Shown piece by piece: positions 8,106 to 17,267 of a stretch of DNA of 64,000 nt. Positions within the stretch are counted from its first letter, which is position 1, and each line of letters starts with the position of its first letter. This DNA comes from Citrobacter sp. RHB25-C09 (GTDB lineage Bacteria; Pseudomonadota; Gammaproteobacteria; Enterobacterales; Enterobacteriaceae): the NCBI RefSeq assembly GCF_013836145.1, contig NZ_CP057483.1, positions 2,418,001 through 2,482,000 on the forward strand, read 5' to 3'. The position numbers were made by a program, and so were the translations under genes. The notes beneath the pieces are model-generated. The model was not told where the DNA came from. It saw nothing but the letters and a program-made list of their open reading frames with translations, and did not search any database.

Positions 8106-9176
8106 TTACACCGTCACAACTGGCACGCGCAGTGCAAGAGAACACATCAGTTCATACCCCACGGTGCCCGCCGCTGAGGCGACGTCATCAATTTTGATCT
8201 CGTTACCCCACAGCTCCACCGGCGTTCCAATGCCAGCCTGGGAACATGGCGTTAAATCTACCGCCAGCATGTCCATTGATACGGTTCCGACCGTGACTGT
8301 CCGCACGCCGTCCACCAGAATGGGTGTACCGGTCGGCGCATGTCGCGGATAGCCGTCTGCATAACCGGCAGCGACAATACCGATCCTCTGCTCTCCACCG
8401 GCAGTATACCGCCCACCATAACCGACCCGGTCGCCCGCTTTTAATGTCTGTACGCCGATAATTTCGCTGCTCAGCGTCATGACCGGCTTCAGACCGGTGT
8501 TAGCGATATCGCGCCACTGACCGGAAGGCGACGCACCGTAGAGGATGATCCCGGGACGCACCCAGTCAAAATGCGCTTCCGGATGCCAGAGCGTGGCTGC
8601 CGAATTCGACAACGAGCGACGGCACTCCATCCCTTCCGTTACGCGGGAAATCCGCTCCATCGCGTCCTGAATTCCATCGGGATGTTCAGCATCGGCAAAG
8701 TGCGACATCAGCGTCATTTCGCCCACGTTCGGCATCGCCCGCAATTGCTGCCAGACGGACTGCACCCGTTCAGGCAAGAATCCCAGCCGGTTCATTCCGC
8801 TGTTCACTTTCACGTAAACGTCGAGTGGCGCATTGAGCTTCGCATTCTGAATGGCTTTGAGCTGCCAGTTGCTGTGAACGCAGGTGGTTAAACGCCAGGT
8901 GTCGTAGACCGCTAAATCCTCCGCGTGGAAGAAGCCTTCCAGCATCAGGATCGGTCCCTTCCAGCCGCGTTCACGCAATGTGATGGCTTCTTCGAGATTG
9001 AGCAACGCGAAGCCATCGGTATTGCCTAACGCATTCCAGACACGGTCGATGCCGTGTCCGTAAGCATTGGCTTTCACCACCGACCAAACGCGAGCGTCCG
9101 GGGCGGCCTGACGCGCAATGCTCAGGTTTTGTTTCATCGCCTGCAGGTCAAGGCTGGCCAGTATCGGGCGGGTCAT
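8106..9176 (-). CDS. dadX: Catabolic alanine racemase DadX
   Basis: PLP enzyme interconverting L- and D-alanine. In the catabolic dad pathway it supplies D-Ala to DadA. It is 356 residues, typical for the family. The PLP lysine is K35 in SVVKANAYGHG, and the conserved GYGGRYTAG segment carries the second catalytic region. It lies 11 bases after the dadA stop on the same strand, so the two form the dadAX operon driven from upstream of dadA. It could be confused with the biosynthetic racemase Alr, but operon context settles it as DadX. Confidence 0.95.
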   Translation of the reverse strand: MTRPILASLDLQAMKQNLSIARQAAPDARVWSVVKANAYGHGIDRVWNALGNTDGFALLNLEEAITLRERGWKGPILMLEGFFHAEDLAVYDTWRLTTCVHSNWQLKAIQNAKLNAPLDVYVKVNSGMNRLGFLPERVQSVWQQLRAMPNVGEMTLMSHFADAEHPDGIQDAMERISRVTEGMECRRSLSNSAATLWHPEAHFDWVRPGIILYGASPSGQWRDIANTGLKPVMTLSSEIIGVQTLKAGDRVGYGGRYTAGGEQRIGIVAAGYADGYPRHAPTGTPILVDGVRTVTVGTVSMDMLAVDLTPCSQAGIGTPVELWGNEIKIDDVASAAGTVGYELMCSLALRVPVVTV

Positions 9177-9187
9177 CTCGCCTCCTC

Positions 9188-10486
9188 TTAGTTATGTGCG
9201 CCGTGCAGATGCTGAGGGCGGGAAGGCGTAAAGCCGGAACGGTAGCGCGCAACGCTCAAATCGTCGTAGGGAATAGCCGGCGTGCGCCCTGAAAGCAGGT
9301 CAGACAAAAGTTGCCCTGAACCGCATGCCATCGTCCAGCCCAGCGTACCGTGGCCGGTATTGAGCCACAGGTTTTTGAAGCTGGTGCGCCCGACAACCGG
9401 CGTGCCGTCCGGCGTCATTGGACGCAGCCCTGTCCAGAATGTCGCCTGCTCAATATGCCCACCGCGCGGGTAGAGATCGCGAACCACCATTTCCAGCGTT
9501 TCGCGACGCGGCTGAAGTAACTTGGTGTTGAAACCCACAATTTCAGCCATTCCGCCAACACGAATTCGCTGGTCAAAACGGGTAATCGCGATCTTGTAAG
9601 TTTCATCAAGGATAGTCGAAACTGGCGCACCGTCCTCTTCGGCGACGGGAATGGTCAGCGAATAGCCCTTCAGTGGATAGACCGGAATATCGACAATGCC
9701 TTTCAGCATCGAGGTGGAGTAAGAGCCGAAAGCCATCACGTAGGCATCGGCTTTGATCACTTCATCTCCGCATTTCACGCCGTAGATTTGTTCGCCTTCA
9801 CAGAGCAGTTTATCCACTGGCGTATTGAAACGGAATTTAACCCCTGCCTGCTCAGCCATCTGCGCCAGACGCTGAGTAAAAAGCTGGCAGTCACCCGTCT
9901 CGTCGTTCGGTAAACGCAGGCCACCGGTCAGTTTATGCGCCACCTCCGCCAGTGCGGGCTCAACTTCCGCCAGACGATGCGCTTCAAGGAGCTGATACGG
10001 AACGCCTGCGTCTTCCAGTACCGCGATATCGCGGGTCGCGTTTTCATACTGCTGTTCAGTGCGGAAAAGTTGCAATGTTCCGCCCTGTCGTCCTTCGTAC
10101 TGAATACCGGTGGAGGCGCGCAGTGCTTTCAGACAGTCACGGCTGTACTCCGCCAGCCGCACCATTCGTCCCTTATTTTCCATGTAATGGCTGGTATCGC
10201 AGTTGCGCAGCATTTGCCACATCCATTTGAGCTGGAATTGAGTGCCGTCCAGACGAACCGCCAGAGGCGCGTGACGCTGGAACATCCATTTAATCGCTTT
10301 TAAGGGAACGCCTGGCGCTGCCCAGGGTGCCGCATAGCCCGGTGAGATCTGCCCCGCATTCGCTGCGCTGGTTTCCAGCGCCGGACCCGGTTCCCGATCG
10401 ATAACGGTGACATCATGTCCAGCCTGACTCAAATACCAGGCGCTGGTCACGCCGACGACGCCACTTCCCAGTATGACAACTCGCAT
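9188..10486 (-). CDS. dadA: D-amino acid dehydrogenase small subunit (FAD)
   Basis: Membrane-associated FAD flavoprotein that oxidises D-alanine to pyruvate and ammonia and passes electrons to the respiratory chain. It is 432 residues from the ATG at 10486-10484 (MRVVILGSG), which has GGAG six bases upstream. A GTG two codons earlier is in frame but less likely. The N-terminal Rossmann motif GSGVVGVTSAW binds FAD, and the C-terminal GHGTLGWTMACGSG is the family end motif. It is the first gene of dadAX. A CRP-like site lies upstream, in line with catabolite control of this operon. Confidence 0.95.
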   Translation of the reverse strand: MRVVILGSGVVGVTSAWYLSQAGHDVTVIDREPGPALETSAANAGQISPGYAAPWAAPGVPLKAIKWMFQRHAPLAVRLDGTQFQLKWMWQMLRNCDTSHYMENKGRMVRLAEYSRDCLKALRASTGIQYEGRQGGTLQLFRTEQQYENATRDIAVLEDAGVPYQLLEAHRLAEVEPALAEVAHKLTGGLRLPNDETGDCQLFTQRLAQMAEQAGVKFRFNTPVDKLLCEGEQIYGVKCGDEVIKADAYVMAFGSYSTSMLKGIVDIPVYPLKGYSLTIPVAEEDGAPVSTILDETYKIAITRFDQRIRVGGMAEIVGFNTKLLQPRRETLEMVVRDLYPRGGHIEQATFWTGLRPMTPDGTPVVGRTSFKNLWLNTGHGTLGWTMACGSGQLLSDLLSGRTPAIPYDDLSVARYRSGFTPSRPQHLHGAHN

Positions 10487-10808
10487 AGCCACTCCATTAA
10501 CAGTAAAAGAACAATCATCTAATTACATCTTGATAACCTAGATGAAAATATTATTCAACATACGGCTTTTTTATGGTGACCTGTCTCACACAACACTGAT
10601 AGCACAGGAGTGTCATTAAACTGGTATCTCCTGCTGCAACGCATTTTTATCCAGAATAAAATATCGTGACCTGCCGTGTTTTTGGCACCCTGACCAACGG
10701 AAATGGCAAAGAAAAAGGTTCTTTCTGAACACGGTTTTTAACAGGCTGTTCTATGCTTGAAATGAGGTGCTCCACACAGAGAGCGCCGCCAACAATGAGG
10801 GTGCGCGA
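10487..10808. promoter_or_regulatory. Divergent dadA-ycgB control region
   Basis: This 322-bp gene-free gap separates two divergent start codons. It contains AT-rich stretches near dadA (10500-10570) and one good CRP-type site. I see no convincing small ORF or RNA. In E. coli the dadAX promoter is controlled by CRP and Lrp; Lrp sites are too degenerate to place by eye. Confidence 0.6.
10575..10590. promoter_or_regulatory. Probable CRP-binding site upstream of dadA
   Basis: GGTGA-CCTGTC-TCACA matches 9 of 10 conserved positions of TGTGA-N6-TCACA. The 89-bp distance from the dadA ATG suits catabolite activation of the dad operon. Confidence 0.65.
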
Positions 10809-12341
10809 ATGGCTACGATTGATTCCATGAACAAGGACACCACACGGTTGAGCGATGGACCCGACTGGACGTTTGATCTGTTGGATGTTTATCTGGCAGA
10901 GATAGACCGCGTGGCGAAACTTTACCGGCTCGATACCTACCCGCACCAGATTGAAGTGATCACCTCCGAACAGATGATGGATGCCTACTCCAGCGTCGGG
11001 ATGCCGATTAACTATCCGCACTGGTCGTTTGGCAAAAAATTCATTGAGACGGAACGCTTATACAAACACGGGCAGCAAGGGCTGGCATATGAGATTGTCA
11101 TTAACTCTAACCCGTGTATTGCCTATTTAATGGAGGAGAACACCATTACCATGCAGGCGCTGGTGATGGCGCATGCCTGTTACGGGCACAACTCCTTCTT
11201 TAAAAATAACTACCTGTTCCGTAGCTGGACCGACGCCAGTTCAATTGTGGATTACCTGATCTTCGCACGAAATTACATCACGCAGTGCGAGGAGCGTTAC
11301 GGGGTGGATGAAGTCGAGAAGCTGCTGGATTCCTGCCATGCCCTGATGAACTACGGCGTAGATCGCTATAAGCGTCCGCAAAAAATTTCTCTTCAGGAAG
11401 AGAAAGCCCGACAGAAAAGCCGCGAAGAGTACCTGCAAAGCCAGGTGAACATGCTGTGGCGTACCCTGCCGAAGAAAGAGGAAGAAAAGACCATTGCCGA
11501 GGCGCGCCGCTACCCTTCCGAACCCCAGGAGAACCTGCTCTATTTTATGGAGAAGAATGCCCCGCTGCTGGAGTCCTGGCAACGGGAAATCCTGCGCATT
11601 GTGCGCAAAGTGAGCCAGTATTTTTATCCGCAAAAACAGACTCAGGTGATGAACGAAGGCTGGGCCACTTTCTGGCACTATACGATTTTGAATCATCTTT
11701 ATGATGAGGGAAAAGTCACTGAACGCTTCATGCTGGAATTCCTGCACAGCCATACCAATGTCGTCTTTCAGCCGCCCTACAATAGCCCGTGGTACAGCGG
11801 GATAAATCCTTACGCACTCGGCTATGCGATGTTCCAGGACATTAAACGCATTTGCCAGTCGCCGACAGAAGAAGATAAATACTGGTTCCCGGATATTGCG
11901 GGATCCGACTGGCTGGAGACGCTGCATTTTGCCATGCGTGATTTTAAAGATGAGAGCTTTATCAGCCAGTTCCTGTCACCCAAAGTGATGCGCGACTTCC
12001 GGTTCTTCACCGTGCTCGACGATGACCGACATAACTATCTCGAAATCTCCGCCATTCATAATGAGGAAGGCTATCGCGAAATCCGCAACCGGCTTTCATC
12101 GCAATACAACCTGAGTAACGTTGAGCCGAATATTCAGGTCTGGAACGTTGATTTACGCGGCGATCGCTCCCTTACCCTGCGATATATCCCGCACAATCGC
12201 GCACCGCTGGATAAAGAACGCAAGGAGGTGTTGAAGCATGTCCATCGACTGTGGGGATTTGATGTGATGCTGGAACAGCAAAACGAAGATGGCAGTGTAG
12301 AACTGCTGGAGCGTTGCCCGCCACGGGTGAATAATTTGTAG
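10809..12341 (+). CDS. ycgB: SpoVR-family protein YcgB
   Basis: Cytoplasmic protein of 510 residues, nearly identical to E. coli YcgB. It belongs to the SpoVR family, named for a Bacillus spore-cortex gene; its biochemical function is not established. The ATG at 10809 (MATIDSMNKD) has GAGGGTG 7 bases upstream, and earlier in-frame codons lack support. Features include the conserved MAHACYGHNSFFKNNYLF segment (bases about 11170-11220), WATFWHYTILNHLYDEG and a C-terminal LTLRYIPHNRAPL block. It is divergent from dadA. Known members belong to RpoS-controlled, stationary-phase gene sets in enterics; the sequence here does not itself show that. Confidence 0.93.
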   Translation: MATIDSMNKDTTRLSDGPDWTFDLLDVYLAEIDRVAKLYRLDTYPHQIEVITSEQMMDAYSSVGMPINYPHWSFGKKFIETERLYKHGQQGLAYEIVINSNPCIAYLMEENTITMQALVMAHACYGHNSFFKNNYLFRSWTDASSIVDYLIFARNYITQCEERYGVDEVEKLLDSCHALMNYGVDRYKRPQKISLQEEKARQKSREEYLQSQVNMLWRTLPKKEEEKTIAEARRYPSEPQENLLYFMEKNAPLLESWQREILRIVRKVSQYFYPQKQTQVMNEGWATFWHYTILNHLYDEGKVTERFMLEFLHSHTNVVFQPPYNSPWYSGINPYALGYAMFQDIKRICQSPTEEDKYWFPDIAGSDWLETLHFAMRDFKDESFISQFLSPKVMRDFRFFTVLDDDRHNYLEISAIHNEEGYREIRNRLSSQYNLSNVEPNIQVWNVDLRGDRSLTLRYIPHNRAPLDKERKEVLKHVHRLWGFDVMLEQQNEDGSVELLERCPPRVNNL

Positions 12342-12347
12342 TTTGTT

Positions 12348-12374
12348 GCCCGGTGGCGCTTGCGCTTACCGGGC
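12348..12374. repeat. REP-type palindrome at the ycgB/fadR 3' junction
   Basis: GCCCGGT-GGCGCTTGCGCTT-ACCGGGC. This is the ACCGGGC-ended variant of the palindromic unit, located between two convergent gene ends. The same variant recurs at 26779. Confidence 0.75.
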
Positions 12375-12383
12375 CTGCAATGG

Positions 12384-13103
12384 TTATCGACCTTGAATGG
12401 CTAAATCACTGGGCAGATTTTTCTGCATCCGATGCCAAATTTCCCCGCTGTCATGACCATAGCGACGTACCGTCTCATAGACCTGGTCGTGTGCGCCCTG
12501 CAAGCAAAGCTGCGAGAGCTTATGGTAGAAGCCGAGCGCTAAGCTGCGAGCTTCCGGGTTAGCAAAGTAATGACGCCCGATGCGGGTATACAACCCTTTC
12601 ATCCCATTGAGGATCAAGCCATAAATCGGATTGCCGGAGGCAAACGCCAGTCCACGAAAAATACTGTAATCGAGTTCAGCAAACGCATCAGCGTGATCGG
12701 CAACTTCCGTCGCCGTGGCCAGAACTTCCTGCGCTTTTTCAGGATGCTGACGAAACGCGGTGCGAATAAAGATGGTGGAGATATTGGTACGCACGGACAG
12801 CAGATTGTCGATCAGCTGCGGGACGCTTTCGTGATCGAGGCGCGCCAGCGTTTCAAGGATATTCAGACCGGAGGTTTCCCAGAAGTTATTTACCTTCGTG
12901 GGTTTACCATGTTGAATGGTTAACCAACCGTCTCGCGCGAGACGCTGCAGAACTTCGCGCAGCGTGGTTCGCGTTACGCCGATCAGTTCAGAGAGCTCAC
13001 GTTCTGCTGGCAGAATAGTGCCCGGAGGGAAGCGGTTATTCCAGATACTTTCAATGATGTACTCTTCCGCGAAACCCGCAGGGCTCTGCGCCTTAATGAC
13101 CAT
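12384..13103 (-). CDS. fadR: Fatty acid metabolism regulator FadR (GntR family)
   Basis: Transcription factor that represses fatty-acid degradation genes and activates fabA/fabB; long-chain acyl-CoA releases it from DNA. It is 239 residues from ATG 13103-13101 (MVIKAQSPAGFAEEYI), the E. coli start; an in-frame codon upstream is ignored. The winged helix covers residues about 10-75 (SELIGVTRTTLREVLQRLAR recognition region). The acyl-CoA-binding FCD-like domain fills the rest. It is divergent from nhaB. A good FadR operator is present at fadD in this same window (29785-29801). Confidence 0.96.
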   Translation of the reverse strand: MVIKAQSPAGFAEEYIIESIWNNRFPPGTILPAERELSELIGVTRTTLREVLQRLARDGWLTIQHGKPTKVNNFWETSGLNILETLARLDHESVPQLIDNLLSVRTNISTIFIRTAFRQHPEKAQEVLATATEVADHADAFAELDYSIFRGLAFASGNPIYGLILNGMKGLYTRIGRHYFANPEARSLALGFYHKLSQLCLQGAHDQVYETVRRYGHDSGEIWHRMQKNLPSDLAIQGR

Positions 13104-13324
13104 AATAAGATTTCCATTACACAGCAAAACATAGTTTCACTCATCATACCAGACGGGCTAAAAGCCCGATAGCGGACACAATGAAGAAAAAGGGGATCAG
13201 GGCGCCATTTTCTCAATTCTGCCAGGAGGTGAAGTTAAGGACTTGCCTGTGTTCCGCCTGACCGCTAAGCTTTGCGGTCAAACATAAAAACATCATTTCA
13301 ATTTAGAAGGTAAGGGAAACCACC

Positions 13325-14866
13325 ATGGAGCTCTCCTGGGGCCGCGCACTGTGGCGCAACTTTTTAGGTCAATCGCCAGACTGGTATAAACTCGCCCTAC
13401 TGGCATTTCTCATTGTTAACCCACTGATTTTCATTATCAATCCGTTTGTCGCGGGTTGGCTGCTGGTTGCGGAGTTTATCTTCACGCTGGCGATGGCGCT
13501 TAAATGTTACCCGCTACTGCCCGGCGGCCTGCTGGCGATTGAGGCCGTGTTCATCGGTATGACCAGCGCCAGTCATGTGCGCGAAGAGGTCGCGGCTAAC
13601 CTGGAAGTCTTGCTCCTGCTGATGTTCATGGTGGCGGGCATCTTCTTTATGAAACAACTGCTGCTGTTTATCTTTACCCGCCTGCTGCTGAGCATCCGTT
13701 CCAAAACGCTACTGTCCCTGGCCTTCTGTATTGCGGCGGCGTTCCTTTCCGCGTTCCTTGATGCGCTGACCGTGGTGGCCGTGGTCATCAGCGTCGCCGT
13801 GGGGTTCTACGGCATTTATCACCGCGTTGTCTCCTCACGCGGTGAAGATAACGACATGCTGGATGATAGCCATATTGAACAACACCATAAATCGGTGCTG
13901 GAGCAGTTCCGTGGTTTCCTGCGCAGCCTGATGATGCATGCTGGTGTAGGGACCGCACTGGGCGGCGTAATGACAATGGTTGGCGAGCCGCAAAACCTGA
14001 TTATCGCCAAGGCCGCCGGCTGGCATTTCGGCGACTTCTTCCTGCGGATGTCTCCGGTGACCATCCCGACACTCATCTGCGGTCTGTTAACCTGCGTACT
14101 GGTTGAGAAAATGCGCTGGTTTGGCTATGGCGAAACGCTGCCGGAGAAAGTCCGCGAAGTCCTGCAGCAATTTGACGATCAAAGTCGTCAGCAGCGAAAC
14201 CGTCAGGAACAACTGAAACTGGTTGTGCAGGCGATTATTGGCATCTGGTTGGTCATCGCACTGGCGTTACATCTGGCGGAAGTGGGGTTGATTGGTCTGT
14301 CAGTCATCATTCTGGCGACCTCGCTGACCGGCGTGACCGACGAGCACGCCATTGGCAAGGCGTTTACCGAGTCCCTGCCCTTTACCGCACTGCTGACCGT
14401 CTTTTTCGCCGTCGTCGCGGTGATTATCGATCAACAACTGTTTTCGCCGATTATTCATTTTGTTCTTCAGGCATCAGAGCATGCGCAACTGACGCTGTTT
14501 TATCTCTTTAACGGTCTGCTTTCATCGATTTCTGACAACGTATTCGTTGGGACGATCTATATCAATGAAGCCAAAGCGGCGATGGAGAGCGGCGCGATTA
14601 CTCTGCAACAGTACGAACTGTTAGCGGTGGCGATCAACACCGGAACCAACCTGCCGTCTGTGGCGACGCCAAACGGTCAGGCTGCGTTCCTGTTCCTTCT
14701 CACTTCTGCACTGGCCCCATTGATTCGTCTTTCTTATGGTCGAATGGTCTGGATGGCGCTACCTTATACCATTGTCCTGACGCTGGTAGGTCTGCTGTGC
14801 GTTGAGTTCACACTGTCGCCAATGACCGAGTGGATGCTACAAACTGGCTGGATCGTTACACCTTAA
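13325..14866 (+). CDS. nhaB: Sodium/proton antiporter NhaB
   Basis: Inner-membrane antiporter exchanging Na+ for H+, giving sodium tolerance at neutral pH. It is 513 residues with about 12 hydrophobic segments, the same length as E. coli NhaB. The start is ATG 13325, behind AAGGTAAGGGAAACC. Conserved acidic residues lie in membrane segments (FLDALTVVAVVISVAVG). The GGVMTMVGEPQNLII loop is typical of the family. It is divergent from fadR and ends in a strong terminator. In E. coli the same fadR-nhaB-dsbB order is found. Confidence 0.95.
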   Translation: MELSWGRALWRNFLGQSPDWYKLALLAFLIVNPLIFIINPFVAGWLLVAEFIFTLAMALKCYPLLPGGLLAIEAVFIGMTSASHVREEVAANLEVLLLLMFMVAGIFFMKQLLLFIFTRLLLSIRSKTLLSLAFCIAAAFLSAFLDALTVVAVVISVAVGFYGIYHRVVSSRGEDNDMLDDSHIEQHHKSVLEQFRGFLRSLMMHAGVGTALGGVMTMVGEPQNLIIAKAAGWHFGDFFLRMSPVTIPTLICGLLTCVLVEKMRWFGYGETLPEKVREVLQQFDDQSRQQRNRQEQLKLVVQAIIGIWLVIALALHLAEVGLIGLSVIILATSLTGVTDEHAIGKAFTESLPFTALLTVFFAVVAVIIDQQLFSPIIHFVLQASEHAQLTLFYLFNGLLSSISDNVFVGTIYINEAKAAMESGAITLQQYELLAVAINTGTNLPSVATPNGQAAFLFLLTSALAPLIRLSYGRMVWMALPYTIVLTLVGLLCVEFTLSPMTEWMLQTGWIVTP

Positions 14867-14872
14867 TCACAA

Positions 14873-14900
14873 CAAACCGGGCATATCATTGCCCGGTTTG
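14873..14900 (+). terminator. Terminator of nhaB
   Basis: A perfect 10-bp stem CAAACCGGGC / GCCCGGTTTG with an 8-nt loop is followed by CCTTTTT. It starts 6 bases after the nhaB stop. Confidence 0.85.
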
Positions 14901-15010
14901 CCTTTTTGCCTGATAATTATCCAATTGTACTATATTTCGTTTTCTCCAGGTGGCGCGGTAAACGAATTGGTTTACACTGCGCTTTCTACGCATGTTGCAG
15001 GGAAATTATT

Positions 15011-15541
15011 ATGTTGCGATTTTTGAACCAGTGCTCACGGGGTCGGGGCGCATGGTTATTGATGGCGTTTACTGCTTTAGCGCTCGAGCTGGTAGCGCTG
15101 TATTTTCAGCACGTCATGCTACTCAAGCCGTGTGTACTGTGCATTTACGAACGTTGTGCGTTGTTTGGCATCATGGGTGCCGGGATTGTCGGGGCAATTG
15201 CGCCAAAAACTCCATTACGCTACGTCGGGCTGGCGATCTGGATCTACAGCGCCTGGCGTGGGATACAACTGGCCTGGGAGCATACCCAGATCCAGCTTCA
15301 TCCTTCCCCGTTTATGACCTGTGATTTTATGGCTCGTTTCCCCACCTGGCTGCCGCTGGATAAATGGCTGCCGCAGGTATTTGTCGCCTCTGGCGATTGC
15401 GCGGAGCGTCAGTGGGAATTTTTAACCCTGGAAATGCCGCAATGGCTGCTGGGGATTTTTGTGGCCTATCTCGTGGTCGCGGTGCTGGTACTTATTTCGC
15501 AACCGCTAAAACCAAAAAGACGCGATTTGTTCAGTCGTTAA
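15011..15541 (+). CDS. dsbB: Disulfide bond formation protein B
   Basis: Inner-membrane quinone reductase that reoxidises periplasmic DsbA and passes electrons to ubiquinone or menaquinone. It is 176 residues from ATG 15011 (MLRFLNQCS), with GGGAAATT upstream. All four essential cysteines are present: C41 and C44 in KPCVLC, and C104 and C130 in the second periplasmic loop. Four transmembrane helices are evident. Upstream in-frame codons would add an unconserved leader. The gene is immediately followed by a terminator and then ycgN; E. coli has umuDC and hlyE on that side. Confidence 0.96.
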   Translation: MLRFLNQCSRGRGAWLLMAFTALALELVALYFQHVMLLKPCVLCIYERCALFGIMGAGIVGAIAPKTPLRYVGLAIWIYSAWRGIQLAWEHTQIQLHPSPFMTCDFMARFPTWLPLDKWLPQVFVASGDCAERQWEFLTLEMPQWLLGIFVAYLVVAVLVLISQPLKPKRRDLFSR

Positions 15542-15547
15542 CAGAAG

Positions 15548-15567
15548 ACGCTCCCAACCGGGAGCGT
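15548..15567 (+). terminator. Terminator of dsbB
   Basis: Stem ACGCTCCC / GGGAGCGT with loop AACC, then TTTTTT. A classic intrinsic terminator six bases after the stop. Confidence 0.92.
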
Positions 15568-15582
15568 TTTTTTGTCCTGGAC

Positions 15583-16044
15583 TCAGTCCGCCCAGGATGG
15601 CTTGTTCAGTATATGGTCCTGCCAGTCAACTACTTCGGATTCCCGCACCGCAATATGACGTACTGAAATTCGCTCGCCGTGCATCGCCGCCTTTGAGCCC
15701 GTCAACAGCGGGTGCCAATCCGGCAGCCCTTTACCTTCCGCCAACAGTCGATAGGCACAGGTCATTGGCAGCCATTCAAAGGTCGGCAGGTTATCACGGG
15801 TCAGCTTGATGCAGTCTGGCTCGTAATCGAAACGACGCTCATAATTACGGCACTGGCAGGTTTTGATATTGAGCTGGCGACAGGCGACGTTGGTGAAATA
15901 GATTTCATCCGTATCCTCGTCCATCAGTTTGTGCAGGCAACATTGACCACAGCCATCACACAACGACTCCCATTCGGCATCGGTCATTTCATCAAGGGTT
16001 TTACGTTGCCAGAAAGGTAAATCGCTCATCAGGGTATCCGCCAT
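15583..16044 (-). CDS. ycgN: UPF0260 protein YcgN (cysteine-cluster protein)
   Basis: Protein of 153 residues matching E. coli YcgN (UPF0260, zinc/iron-chelating domain family). Function is not established. The N-terminal CDGCGQCC cluster (about residues 29-36), further cysteines in CRQLNIKTCQCRNYERR, and Cys in EPDCIKL and MTCAYR suggest bound metal. The start ATG at 16044 is followed by a second possible Met six codons in (MSDLPFW); the longer form matches the E. coli annotation. It is convergent with dsbB and on the same strand as ycgM and ycgL. Confidence 0.9.
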   Translation of the reverse strand: MADTLMSDLPFWQRKTLDEMTDAEWESLCDGCGQCCLHKLMDEDTDEIYFTNVACRQLNIKTCQCRNYERRFDYEPDCIKLTRDNLPTFEWLPMTCAYRLLAEGKGLPDWHPLLTGSKAAMHGERISVRHIAVRESEVVDWQDHILNKPSWAD

Positions 16045-16093
16045 TGCTCTAAAAGGTGCACCTTATAACCAGTCTGGCACGCTGATGCAAGTT

Positions 16094-16115
16094 TTGCCGC
16101 CCGAAAAGGCGGCAA
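16094..16115 (-). terminator. Probable terminator downstream of ycgM
   Basis: Minus-strand stem TTGCCGCC / GGCGGCAA with loop TTTTCG lies 8 bases after the ycgM stop. The following tract (AACTTGC) is not T-rich, so termination may be partial. Confidence 0.5.
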
Positions 16116-16122
16116 GCGAGAG

Positions 16123-16782
16123 TTACAGTACGCGTGTCGTCAGCGTATTCCCGTTAAAGCTGATCACCAGTTCGTCACCGCTGACGAGTGGCCCAACGCC
16201 TTCCGGCGTCCCGGTCAGGATGACATCGCCCGCTTTAAGGGTAAAAAATTTGCTCATATAGGCAATCAGCGGCACGATTTTATGGATCATATCCGCCGTC
16301 GATCCCTGCTGGCGGACCTCGCCATTGACAGTCAGGCCCAGCGTTGTCGCTTGCGGATCGCCGCTAAACTCTGTCGCCGGAATAAAACCGGACAGCGGAC
16401 AGGAATTATCGAAGCCCTTGGCTTTTTCCCACGGTTGGCCCGCTTTCTTCATTTTGCCCTGGATATCACGCAGCGTCAGATCGAGAGCGACCCCATACCC
16501 CGCGATAGCCTTTTTGACATGATCCTCGGTGGCGTGTCGCAGCGTAGAACCAATCAACACCGCCAACTCGACTTCGTGGTGCACGGAACCCATATCCGCT
16601 GGGATCGCCAACGGCTGGCGCAAATCGCAAAGCGCCGTTTCTGGTTTGATAAACAGAACCGGCTCTTCGGGCATCACGCTGCCCATCTCCTTAATGTGCT
16701 TTGCGTAGTTGCTGCCGACACAAACCACTTTACTTGCCGGGTAATCCAGCAGCGCACCCTGCCAGTTATGATGTTGATACAT
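16123..16782 (-). CDS. ycgM: Fumarylacetoacetate hydrolase-family protein YcgM
   Basis: Cytoplasmic FAH-fold protein of 219 residues, the E. coli YcgM length. The FAH domain starts at CVGSNYAKHIKEMG, and metal ligands are expected in HHEVELAV (E-x-E type) and GYGVALDLTLRD. The C-terminal LKAGDVILTGTPEGVGPL is a family signature. The mammalian relative FAHD1 acts on acylpyruvates and oxaloacetate. A similar oxaloacetate or acylpyruvate activity is likely but not provable here. Start ATG 16782. It lies between ycgN and ycgL on the minus strand, as in E. coli. Confidence 0.9.
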   Translation of the reverse strand: MYQHHNWQGALLDYPASKVVCVGSNYAKHIKEMGSVMPEEPVLFIKPETALCDLRQPLAIPADMGSVHHEVELAVLIGSTLRHATEDHVKKAIAGYGVALDLTLRDIQGKMKKAGQPWEKAKGFDNSCPLSGFIPATEFSGDPQATTLGLTVNGEVRQQGSTADMIHKIVPLIAYMSKFFTLKAGDVILTGTPEGVGPLVSGDELVISFNGNTLTTRVL

Positions 16783-16847
16783 TCTGTTCCCCTACTCTGT
16801 CATCGTGGATTTCAGCACTGACACCGACAGGCATGACTCACTGCCAA

Positions 16848-17141
16848 TTAATTGTCAGTCTCAGATTTGTTTTGTGAGGAGGCCGCAAGATGCATTTTCA
16901 GTAAATTTTCCGGCGGCGGCGGAAGTTGTAAATAATAGCCCTGTTCTGTTAGTGCTTGTTTAACCTTTTCCAAATCGGCATTGATTAACTGCTTACGACC
17001 ATCCAGTGGCAATAACATAGCCAGCTGCGGTTGACCAAATCCCTTCATCAGTTCTTCCGGTACGCGTGAAAAATCGTCTTTTTTTTCGACATATAAATAG
17101 GTCTGGTCACGCTTACTACTTCTGTAGATCACACAAAACAT
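16848..17141 (-). CDS. ycgL: YcgL-domain protein
   Basis: Small cytoplasmic protein of 97 residues with a YcgL fold (alpha/beta), beginning MFCVIYRSSKRDQTYLYVEK. E. coli annotations sometimes add about 11 N-terminal residues; no such extension is convincing here. The body has the conserved FGQPQLAMLLPLDGRK and GYYLQLPPPPE motifs. Function is unknown in the family. It is divergent from minC, with a 126-bp gap that must carry both promoters. Confidence 0.88.
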   Translation of the reverse strand: MFCVIYRSSKRDQTYLYVEKKDDFSRVPEELMKGFGQPQLAMLLPLDGRKQLINADLEKVKQALTEQGYYLQLPPPPENLLKMHLAASSQNKSETDN

Positions 17142-17267
17142 ACTTTTTACTCTGAATTAAACGGATGGCGACTTGCCTCAATATAATAGTGACTATAACA
17201 TGCCTATTGGACTTCGGAATATCACTCCACGCCGGAGATGATAAATTGCAAATTGAGTAAGGCCAGG

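Noticed and set aside
11241..11927. 228-codon minus-strand open frame
   Set aside because: Antisense to the highly conserved ycgB.
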